NCBI GenBank assembly: GCA_031291675.1
Contig: JARLIO010000070.1
Location: 1 to 64,000 of the forward strand
Origin: Azospirillaceae bacterium
Lineage (GTDB): Bacteria > Pseudomonadota > Alphaproteobacteria > Azospirillales > Azospirillaceae
Direction of reading: 5' to 3'
Length of the DNA: 64,000 nt
Part shown: positions 8,947 to 16,084 of the stretch, one piece after another
Position numbering within the stretch: position 1 is the first letter of the stretch
Layout of the letters: each line of letters opens with the position of its first letter
Translations under genes and position numbers: made by a program
Notes under the pieces: model-generated
What the model was told of the DNA's origin: nothing
The model's database searches: none
What the model saw: the letters and a program-made list of their open reading frames with translations, nothing else

Positions 8947-10278
8947 TCAGTCCACACTCTGGATCGGCGCCACCTTGCCCAGGAAGAACGCGTAGTTGAG
9001 GATGCCCAGCATGCCAAGGCCGGCGGAGAACATCAGGGCGGCGCTGAACGAACCGGTGGTGGCAACGATGAAACCCGTGACGATCGGGCCAACCACGCCG
9101 CCGAAATTCGACACCATGTTCTGCAGGCCCGCGACCATGCTGGTCATATTTCTCGGCGCGACGTCGCCGGGCAACGCCCAGACCTGTGAGGCCGCAACCG
9201 TGGTGCCGGCCTTGGCGATACAGAGCAGCGCCACGGTAAAAACCACCGAATGCGACAACGGCGCAAGGCCGATGCACAGGGCCATGGTGAGGCCGCCGAT
9301 GAGAAACAGCTTGCGGGTCGCGGTCAAGGACAGACGCTTGCTGCGCACCACCCGATCCGACAGCCAGCCGGCCAGGATTTCAAAGACAAGGCCCGACAGC
9401 AACGGCAGAGAGGCAACGAGACCCATGGTCAGCATACCCATCCCCTGCTCTTTCACCAGATAGGTCGGCAGCCAGGTGATGAAGAAATAGGAGATGTAAT
9501 TGATCGTGAAGAAACCGAGACACATAGCCCAGATGTTGCGGTAGCGCAGCAACTCGTACCATTTCATCGGAATGATCTTGTCTGTGCCATGTTTGCGGCG
9601 CTGACCGTCCCGGATGTAGGCGACTTCCGCGGCACTGACACTCTTATGCGTTTCTGGCGTATCGGTATAGAACCACCACCACACGACGCTCCAGACGACG
9701 CCGACGAGGCCGATGATCACGAAGGTCATGCGCCAACCGGCCAGGGAAATCATCCAGACGATCAGCGGCATGGCGACGGCACCGCCAAATTTCGAGGCGC
9801 TGTCGAAAAGACCGGAAACCGTGGCGCGTTCCTTGTCCGGGAACCATTTGGAGGCGATGCCGGCATTGCTGGGATAGGCGCCCGCCTCGCCGACGCCAAG
9901 CGCAACGCGCAGTCCGAACAGCGAGGTAAAGCCCGTGGCCAGGCTGGTCGCTGAGGTGGCGACCGACCACCAGGCAACCGAAGCGCCAAGCCCGATTTTC
10001 TGGCCGAATTTGTCGCAGAACCAGCCGGCAGGGATTTGCAGCATGGCGTAGGACCAGAAAAAGGCCGACATGATCAAGCCCATCATGTCGATGGGAATGT
10101 CGAGCTCCTTGATCAAATGCGGGGCGGCGGCCGACAAGACGGTGCGATCGATGTAATTAATGGCAATAGCGAGCCACATCAGGCCAGCGACGATCCAGCG
10201 GATGTGCGTCATCTTCTGCGACGACGTCACGGACGTGGCGATCGGGCCCGTCTCTGTTGCTCCGGTGACTACGGTCAT
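8947..10278 (-). CDS. MFS transporter, anion:cation symporter family (sugar-acid/organic-acid type)
   Basis: The 443-residue protein has twelve hydrophobic segments. WLAIAINYIDRTVLSAAAPHL after TM1 and GWFCDKFGQKIGLGASVAWW between TM2 and TM3 are typical of the ACS family, which carries galactonate, glucarate, tartrate or phthalate. A central cytoplasmic loop falls after about residue 190. The start at 10278 has GGAGGGGAGCAGGAA in front; the longer frame adds 40 residues without support. It is co-oriented with the catabolic genes and is the probable importer of their substrate. A 194-bp gap holding a strong inverted repeat separates it from the aldolase gene upstream. Confidence 0.92.
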   Translation of the reverse strand: MTVVTGATETGPIATSVTSSQKMTHIRWIVAGLMWLAIAINYIDRTVLSAAAPHLIKELDIPIDMMGLIMSAFFWSYAMLQIPAGWFCDKFGQKIGLGASVAWWSVATSATSLATGFTSLFGLRVALGVGEAGAYPSNAGIASKWFPDKERATVSGLFDSASKFGGAVAMPLIVWMISLAGWRMTFVIIGLVGVVWSVVWWWFYTDTPETHKSVSAAEVAYIRDGQRRKHGTDKIIPMKWYELLRYRNIWAMCLGFFTINYISYFFITWLPTYLVKEQGMGMLTMGLVASLPLLSGLVFEILAGWLSDRVVRSKRLSLTATRKLFLIGGLTMALCIGLAPLSHSVVFTVALLCIAKAGTTVAASQVWALPGDVAPRNMTSMVAGLQNMVSNFGGVVGPIVTGFIVATTGSFSAALMFSAGLGMLGILNYAFFLGKVAPIQSVD

Positions 10279-10320
10279 TTCCTGCTCCCCTCCGGCGGCT
10301 CCAACGCCGCTCTGCTTGTT

Positions 10321-10373
10321 TTCGGGCCCGAAGATGTGCCTCCTCCCACGCGGGTCCGACGGGGAGGAGGCAC
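10321..10373. repeat. Perfect 12-bp inverted repeat plus palindrome between aldolase and MFS genes
   Basis: GTGCCTCCTCCC (10336-10347) and GGGAGGAGGCAC (10362-10373) are exact reverse complements separated by 14 bases. TTCGGGCCCGAA (10321-10332), a perfect palindrome, lies beside them. On the minus-strand transcript this forms a stable hairpin about 60 nt before the MFS start codon. No T-run follows, so it is not a standard intrinsic terminator. It may be a processing or stability element, or a partial attenuator, between the two halves of the operon. Confidence 0.6.
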
Positions 10374-10472
10374 TCCAGGGCACAGCTTGTTGGTGCAATT
10401 GCCGCCACGCGGCCCTCTGTCCTGGCGATCCGCGACGGGCGCGATCCTCCGCCGGCCAGCCCGGTCAGCCGT

Positions 10473-11363
10473 TCAGGCGGTGGCTTCAGCGTAGCGCTTG
10501 GAGAGCTCGCGGATTTTTTCATTGATCTCCGCGCCAATCATCACCGGGGCACGGCTGAAACCGACGTCCGGCATGGCCAGACACAGGGCGCGCTTGACCA
10601 TGGCCGGCGGGAAACCGTGGGCGTAGAGTTCCTTGCGCAAGCCGCTGAAGTGATCCTGCCGCTTTTCCGCCGTGGCGATATCGCCGGCGACAAAGGCGGC
10701 ATGGATGGCATTGAGGGTGACCGGCGCGATATTGCCAAGACCGGAGATGCAGCCCGCGGCGCCGTTCTTCAGTCCATGCAAGATCAAGGAATCGGGTCCA
10801 ACCAGGACGTCGAAATCATCGCGTTCACGGGCGATGGTCAAGAAGGCATCAAGGCTTTCTTGCGAACCGGCGCTGTCCTTGATGCCGATGATGTTGGGAT
10901 GGCTGGCCAGGACGGCGACCGTCTCGGGCTCCAACTTGTTCCCCGTGCGCCCCGGGATATTGTAAAGATAGACCGGCACGGAGAGGGCGTCGGCAACGCG
11001 GGTGTAGTGTTCGATCAATTCGGCCTGCGAGCAGGCGATGAAGGATGGGGTGACGGCGGAGACGGCCTTGACCCCAAGCTTTTCAATAGCTTTGCCAAGT
11101 GCGATGGTCTGATGCGTCGAGATCTCGCCAATATGGGCAAGAACGGGCACGCGGCCAGCGGCGACGTCGATACTAATCTTCGCAATGGACACCTTTTCCG
11201 CGAAGGACAAGGCGTAGAATTCGCCATTGGTACCGGCGCAAAAGACACCGTTTCCGGCCCTGGCTTGACGATCCACCTGGCGGCGCAGCGCCTCGGCGTT
11301 GACTTCTTCTGCCTTGTCAAAGGGGGTGACGATGGCAACGAACGGTCCGGTGATCTTGGTCAT
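10473..11363 (-). CDS. Dihydrodipicolinate synthase/N-acetylneuraminate lyase family aldolase
   Basis: The 296-residue protein is a complete class I aldolase of the DapA/NanA family. GTNGEFYAL matches the GTTGE loop, Tyr134 lies in VYLYNIPGRTG, Arg139 in the same motif fits carboxylate binding, and Lys162 in GIKDS is the Schiff-base lysine. Members act in lysine biosynthesis or cleave 2-keto-3-deoxy sugar acids. The context with sugar-acid genes favours cleavage or dehydration of a keto-deoxy acid over lysine synthesis. The start at 11363 has GAGGGACAGGAA directly upstream; a longer frame overlapping the dehydrogenase gene is not supported. The gap to the upstream gene is 25 bp. Confidence 0.9.
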   Translation of the reverse strand: MTKITGPFVAIVTPFDKAEEVNAEALRRQVDRQARAGNGVFCAGTNGEFYALSFAEKVSIAKISIDVAAGRVPVLAHIGEISTHQTIALGKAIEKLGVKAVSAVTPSFIACSQAELIEHYTRVADALSVPVYLYNIPGRTGNKLEPETVAVLASHPNIIGIKDSAGSQESLDAFLTIARERDDFDVLVGPDSLILHGLKNGAAGCISGLGNIAPVTLNAIHAAFVAGDIATAEKRQDHFSGLRKELYAHGFPPAMVKRALCLAMPDVGFSRAPVMIGAEINEKIRELSKRYAEATA

Positions 11364-11388
11364 TTCCTGTCCCTCTGTTGATACGGCC

Positions 11389-12525
11389 TTAAGCGGCGGC
11401 GCGATAAATGGCGAGAATGTCGGCCTCGGAAAGTTCGCGTGGATTGTTGTCCAGGAGACGGCGGATGGCGTGGGCTTCGCGGGCCATGCGCGGCAGGTCG
11501 TCGGCGGAAATGCCAAAGGCCGACAGCGTCATTTCGCAGCCAAGATCCGAACACCAGCCAAAGGCAGCAGCGAAGACAGCCGCCGGATCGGTCACGGCCG
11601 GCAGGCCGAGCGCGCTGAGAATGACCGCCGTCCGTTCCGGCACCGCCGGGGCGTTGAAGGCCAGGACATGCGGGAAGATCAGCGCGTTCGCCGCGCCATG
11701 CGGGACATGGTGGCGGGCACCGAGCGGATAGGCGACCGCATGTCCGGCGGCGGTGTTCACCGGGCCCAGGCAGAAGCCGCCGTAAAGCGACGCCAAGGAC
11801 ATGCCGGCGCGGGCATCCACATTCGTCGCATCGGCCGCCGCGCGCGCCAGCCAGCGGCCGACCAATTGGATGCCTTCCAGCGCATAGAGATCGATGGTGG
11901 GATGCGCCTTGCGATTGGTGAAGGCTTCGACGCAATGGGCCAGCGCATCAACGCCGGTGGCCACGGTCAAGGCACGCGGCATGCCCAAAGCGAGGTCCGG
12001 ATCGACGACGGCGAGATCCGCCAGCATATGCAGGCTCTGCACCGCCCATTTGGCGGAGGTCGCGCGATCGGTGACCAGCGCCCGGGTGCCGGCTTCGCTG
12101 CCGGTGCCCGCCGTCGTCGGGACTTGCACGAGCAACGCGCCCTTCCGGGCGACTTTTTCCGGGCCAACCACATCCGCCAAAGTCTGGCCGCTGCCCGGCA
12201 ACACGGCGGCGAGCTTGGCGAGATCCATGGCGCTGCCGCCACCGAGGCCGATAACCACGTCCGGCCGGGCGCTCTCCGCCAAGGCGATCAGCCTTGCCAG
12301 ATCATCGGTGTCCGGCTCGCCCTGCAGGTCATCATAGACGGTCAAGACCCCCTTCAGGCCGAGGAGTCCGACGCGGGCGCGATTGAAGGCATCGGTGACG
12401 ATCAGCACACGGCTGGCGCGGCGCTCGTCCAGCCACGGTGCGATGCCGGCGATGCTGGCGGATCCGAACAGGATGCGGGCCGGACGCACCAAATCGATGG
12501 ATTGGGACAGGTCACTCATGGTCAT
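11389..12525 (-). CDS. Iron-containing alcohol dehydrogenase
   Basis: The 378-residue protein has the group III (Fe-ADH) hallmarks: nucleotide-binding GLGGGSAMDLAK, PTTAGTGSEAG, and metal ligands in VATGVDALAHCVEAF and AGHAVAYPLGARHHVPHG. It overlaps the stop of the preceding PdxA-type gene by 4 nt (ATGA at 12522-12525), so translation is probably coupled. It would interconvert an alcohol and an aldehyde or ketone with NAD(P). The substrate cannot be read from sequence; in this operon it may act on an aldehyde or hydroxyacid from sugar-acid breakdown. An internal ATG at 12519 is an alternative start. Confidence 0.92.
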   Translation of the reverse strand: MTMSDLSQSIDLVRPARILFGSASIAGIAPWLDERRASRVLIVTDAFNRARVGLLGLKGVLTVYDDLQGEPDTDDLARLIALAESARPDVVIGLGGGSAMDLAKLAAVLPGSGQTLADVVGPEKVARKGALLVQVPTTAGTGSEAGTRALVTDRATSAKWAVQSLHMLADLAVVDPDLALGMPRALTVATGVDALAHCVEAFTNRKAHPTIDLYALEGIQLVGRWLARAAADATNVDARAGMSLASLYGGFCLGPVNTAAGHAVAYPLGARHHVPHGAANALIFPHVLAFNAPAVPERTAVILSALGLPAVTDPAAVFAAAFGWCSDLGCEMTLSAFGISADDLPRMAREAHAIRRLLDNNPRELSEADILAIYRAAA

Positions 12526-13577
12526 TTGATCCCTCGGGCAGCGCCTACCCGGGCGGCAGCGAGTTTCAAGGCGTAGTCGACCGCCTCGAGCAAACTCAGC
12601 TCGTTGGCGATCCCTTTGCCGGCGATGTCGAAAGCGGTGCCGTGGTCAACGGAGGTGCGGATGATCGGCAGACCAAGGGTGATGTTGACGCCCGACAGGG
12701 AATCCCATTTTCCGGTTGCCGGATCGACGTTGAAGCCGAGCAGCTTCACCGGGATGTGACCCTGGTCGTGGTACATCGCAACGACGGCGTCGTATTGTCC
12801 GGCCCGCAGCTTGACGAACACCGTGTCGCCCGGCACCGGCCCGACCACATCGAGGCCCGCGGCGACACATTGGGCGATGACCGGTTCGCTGACGTCAATA
12901 TCTTGACGCCCAAAGAGCCCGCCTTCGCCGGCATGCGGATTGAGCGCCGCGATGGCGATGCGCCGACGCGGTAAGCCGAGCCCCGCAAGGGCTTCCGCCG
13001 TGAGATCGATGACGTAGCGCAACCGCTCCGGCGTCAGCTTTTTAGGGACTTCCTCCAGGGCGATATGGGTGGTGACGTGACTGACCCGCATATTGCCGTG
13101 TGCCAACATCATCACCGAGCTCTTGGCCCCGGTCAGATGCGCCAACATGTCGGTATGGCCGGCGAAATGGAACCCCGCCTTGTTCAGGGCTTCCTTATTG
13201 AGCGGCGCGGTGACGATGCCGTGGATGCGGCCAGCTTGCGCAAGCCGCACCGCCTGTTCCACCGCATGATAGGCAAAGCGGCCGCCGTCGATCGACAATA
13301 TGCCGGGCAGGATCCGCCCGCCTTCCGGGCAAGCCTGCAGCCGCGCCAAAACGGGCCAAGTCCCGCCCGGTTCCACCGCCGGAATATCCAGATCCGGACC
13401 GAACCCTTGACGTGCCACTTCCAACGCCGCATTCGAACCGATGATCAAAAGGCGAAATTCGCCGGCCTTCAGGCGGGGCGTCAGGGCGTGGCAGGACTTG
13501 ACGATGATTTCCGGACCGACGCCGGCCGGATCGCCCATGGTGATGGCCAATTGCGGGATCATAGGGTGCATCCTCAT
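12522..13577 (-). CDS. pdxA2: PdxA2-type 4-phospho-threonate/erythronate dehydrogenase
   Basis: The 351-residue protein is a full PdxA-family dehydrogenase: MGDPAGVGPEI near the N-terminus, metal-binding His in FAGHTDMLAHLTG, LNPHAGEGGLFG and AMYHDQGHIPVK, and TSVDHGTAFDIAGKG near the end. PdxA of pyridoxine synthesis oxidises 4-phosphohydroxythreonine. Paralogues beside DUF1537 kinases oxidise and decarboxylate 4-phospho-D-threonate or D-erythronate to dihydroxyacetone phosphate. The adjacent kinase, overlapped by 4 nt (13574-13577), decides for the catabolic role. Starts at 13577, 13571 or 13562 are possible; the first is the coupled one. Confidence 0.85.
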   Translation of the reverse strand: MRMHPMIPQLAITMGDPAGVGPEIIVKSCHALTPRLKAGEFRLLIIGSNAALEVARQGFGPDLDIPAVEPGGTWPVLARLQACPEGGRILPGILSIDGGRFAYHAVEQAVRLAQAGRIHGIVTAPLNKEALNKAGFHFAGHTDMLAHLTGAKSSVMMLAHGNMRVSHVTTHIALEEVPKKLTPERLRYVIDLTAEALAGLGLPRRRIAIAALNPHAGEGGLFGRQDIDVSEPVIAQCVAAGLDVVGPVPGDTVFVKLRAGQYDAVVAMYHDQGHIPVKLLGFNVDPATGKWDSLSGVNITLGLPIIRTSVDHGTAFDIAGKGIANELSLLEAVDYALKLAAARVGAARGIK

Positions 13578-14737
13578 GCGGGGGATTGGGTTGGCACTTG
13601 GGCGGGCGCAACAAGTCGCCGCAGGAAATCGGACTCGCCGAAGGCTCCGGACTTGGAGATGACGCGCACGCCGTGGAAGCGACCGCCGCGCAACGTCGAG
13701 CTGGGCACGCCGGGAAGCAGTTGCCCATCCAGATCGAGGTGCTCGGCCTCAAGCGCCAGGCAAAGGCCACGCAGCGTCTCACCGCCGGCCACAACCAGCG
13801 TGCCGGGCGGATCGAGGCTACGGACCAGATCATGCATGTGCCGACCGATGCGCTCCGCCGCTTCGCCCCGCGACAGGCCGTCGGGCAGATCCAGGCGGAC
13901 CAAGGCGACGCCCGCCGCGCGCAAGCGGGAGCGGACGCGGCCCGCACCAACCGCATCGCCGGCGGCGATTTGCAGCGCGAGATCGCCACAGGCGTCGAGT
14001 TGCGCCATGGTGACGGGGTGATCGGTGCCAAACAGGCCGAGAACGGGGCCGGCGAGTGCCGTGACGGCCGCTGCGGCGGATTGCGGGGTGGCGCTCAAGG
14101 CGCCAGCCAATCCGCCGCTGCCGCACCACAAGACAGGTCCACCCGCGGCGCGACCGGCGGCGACCACGGCGGCGAGATCGGCGTCGCACGCGGCATCCCA
14201 AAGCGAAATGCCCAAGGGTGCGGCGTCGCCGGGGCGGCAGAGTTGCACCGTCAGGCCCTGTCGCTGCAGATCGTCACGCAAATCTGTCTGGGTCGGCGTC
14301 CACGCGCCACCGTGCAGAAAATATTGCCGGCCATCGCGGGTGACGCGGTTTTGAAAGGGGAAGGCCGGGGCTATCAGGCAACGCTCCGGGCGCAAGCCGA
14401 AAGTCCAGGCGGCGATTTCCGCGCCCGCATGGCCGCGCAGAAGGCTGTCGAGTTTGGCGTAATAGAGGGCGTTCGCGTCCTGTGGCAAGGCGGCGACCAG
14501 CGCGGCAACCGCCGACCGGGCCTGTTGCGACGTGAGTTCACGGGTTGCACTGTCGATGGCAAGACGGGCGCCGGCGAATGAAGCGGGCGCTCGCCAGCGA
14601 ACCTCGACCGGTTTTCCGGGCCGGGCGAATTGCGCCGCTGAATCCAAAGCGCCGGTCAGATCGTCGGCGATGAGGAAGAGCCGCGAGGTCTCCATTCCCG
14701 GTGCCGCGAGCCGGCATTGAGTGGCCTGGATATGCAT
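13574..14737 (-). CDS. Four-carbon acid-sugar kinase (DUF1537 family)
   Basis: The 387-residue protein begins its conserved domain with LFLIADDLTGALDSAAQFA, then KLDSLLRGH (family KxDSxxRG), and ends with the nucleotide-binding VVAGGETLRGL. This is the DUF1537 kinase family, whose members phosphorylate D-threonate, D-erythronate, L-threonate or 3-oxo-tetronates at O4 using ATP. It is the first gene of the minus-strand operon and is coupled to the PdxA2-type gene, giving the core kinase plus dehydrogenase pair. The start at 14737 has GGGAGGGG upstream; an in-frame ATG at 14695 is also possible. Confidence 0.88.
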   Translation of the reverse strand: MHIQATQCRLAAPGMETSRLFLIADDLTGALDSAAQFARPGKPVEVRWRAPASFAGARLAIDSATRELTSQQARSAVAALVAALPQDANALYYAKLDSLLRGHAGAEIAAWTFGLRPERCLIAPAFPFQNRVTRDGRQYFLHGGAWTPTQTDLRDDLQRQGLTVQLCRPGDAAPLGISLWDAACDADLAAVVAAGRAAGGPVLWCGSGGLAGALSATPQSAAAAVTALAGPVLGLFGTDHPVTMAQLDACGDLALQIAAGDAVGAGRVRSRLRAAGVALVRLDLPDGLSRGEAAERIGRHMHDLVRSLDPPGTLVVAGGETLRGLCLALEAEHLDLDGQLLPGVPSSTLRGGRFHGVRVISKSGAFGESDFLRRLVAPAQVPTQSPA

Positions 14738-15054
14738 ATTCCCCTCCCATCCCCCCGCATTGCCACTCCGAGCGATGGCGTTGCAACGATCCGCCGGCCT
14801 TGATGGCGATGATAACATCAAAGCGCCGAAGACTTGTCAATATGTTGTAAGGTAGTTTGGTCAGTTTTGCTTTTCTGGTGGTGTTTCCCGTTTACAAATT
14901 TACAACTTTGTCCTATCACGTGAGTTGTTCGATCCGGTTTGCAGCGGTTCGACCGTGCCGCGGTTCGCTGGGCCGTCTTGAGGGTTGGAGGATTCCGCTA
15001 CCGCCTTCTGCGCCCATGCCCCGGGCCGGCCCTTTGTTTTTGCGAGACGTTTCC
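14738..15054. promoter_or_regulatory. Divergent control region of acid-sugar operon and GntR regulator
   Basis: This 317-bp gap between the kinase and regulator starts has no gene. It holds TTGTAA (14845-14850) and, 40 bp on, TTTACAAATTTACAAC (14891-14906), which contains two TTTACAA copies; TTGTAA and TTACAA are reverse complements. Such A/T half-sites in a GC-rich background are the usual look of FadR/GntR operators. The divergent layout suggests that the adjacent regulator binds here and controls both directions. The exact operator and promoters are inferred. Confidence 0.5.
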
Positions 15055-15858
15055 ATGGCAGACGATGCATCGATGGGCTTGACTGACACCGAAGCCGGGA
15101 TGGCTGGTGACGGCGGGCGCGAGGATGAAACCGGCCAGGAAGCGCGCAGCAGCCGCAGCCCCCTGGTCAATCGCGTGCATCAGCGCCTGTTGGCGTGGAT
15201 CGAGGCAGGAGAGTTTCAAACCGACCAGCGACTGCCGGGCGAAATGGACCTGGCGGCGCAGTTTCTCGTGTCGCGACCGGTGGTGCGCGAGGCCTTGCGG
15301 CTCTTGCGCGAACAAGGCTTGATTTATTCGCGGCGAGGCTCGGGGAGTTTTGTCCGTGCCGCCTCGCCGTCTGAGTCCTCCACCCGCGCCCTCGGCTTTG
15401 CCCCGGTGGAAACCATTGCCGACATTCAGCGCTGCTATGAATTCCGTCTGACCATCGAGCCGGATCATGCCTATTGGGCGGCGCTGCGTTGGAACGAGAC
15501 CATGCTGGCGGCGATCGCCACGGCGCTTGATCTGCTGCGCGATGCCACGCGGGCGCATCAACATCGGGAGGATGCGGATTTCGCCTTCCATTGCGCCATC
15601 GCCGAAGCCTCCAACAACCATTATTTCGTGTCGTCGATGACGGCGCTGAAGGATCACATTGGCGTCGGTATGAAATTCCATGGCGTATCGCTCATGGGCC
15701 CGACCTCCGCGTTGCAAGGCGTGTTCGACGAACACGCCGCCATCTTTGACGCCATCCGCAACCGTGACGCCAGCCGCGCCCGCAATCTCATGCGCTCGCA
15801 TTTGAAAGGTTCGCGCGACCGGGTGTTCGGGGGCAAAATCCTGGACCTGTCGTTTTGA
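15055..15858 (+). CDS. GntR-family transcriptional regulator, FadR subfamily
   Basis: The 267-residue protein has a winged helix (about residues 35-105, with LVNRVHQRLLAWIEAGEF, RLPGEMDLAAQFLVSRPVVREALRLLREQG and SRRGSGSFV given here as separate parts) and a C-terminal helical FCD-like domain. The latter has the metal-site pattern: an early Asp/Glu in FRLTIEPDHAYWAAL, then DADFAFHCAIAEAS and a final DEHAAIFDAIRNRD. Regulators of this type are usually repressors released by a small acid. It diverges from the acid-sugar operon and is its probable local regulator. The start at 15055 is chosen because the domain begins soon after; the ribosome site is weak, and 15016 or 15073 could be used. Confidence 0.88.
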   Translation: MADDASMGLTDTEAGMAGDGGREDETGQEARSSRSPLVNRVHQRLLAWIEAGEFQTDQRLPGEMDLAAQFLVSRPVVREALRLLREQGLIYSRRGSGSFVRAASPSESSTRALGFAPVETIADIQRCYEFRLTIEPDHAYWAALRWNETMLAAIATALDLLRDATRAHQHREDADFAFHCAIAEASNNHYFVSSMTALKDHIGVGMKFHGVSLMGPTSALQGVFDEHAAIFDAIRNRDASRARNLMRSHLKGSRDRVFGGKILDLSF

Positions 15859-16084
15859 GTGCAGAGTCCGAGTTTCCCTCCGGTGGCGGGCCGCCATCGG
15901 CCTGAAATGATCGCCCCGGGCGCCACACGGAATCCATCGCGATCGGCGACGAACCGGAAATCACGATCGATTCGATTTGGCAGAATCGCGCGGAAGGGTG
16001 ATATTTCCGACCCTGCGGAACAGGGCCGCCGGTTCGATCGCCCGCGGAACCGAAGTCCGCGGCAACGGCAGGATCGGAGAAATC

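Noticed and set aside
15968-15988. CGATTC-N9-GAATCG inverted repeat as a terminator after the GntR gene
   Set aside because: Short stem, no T-run; could arise by chance.
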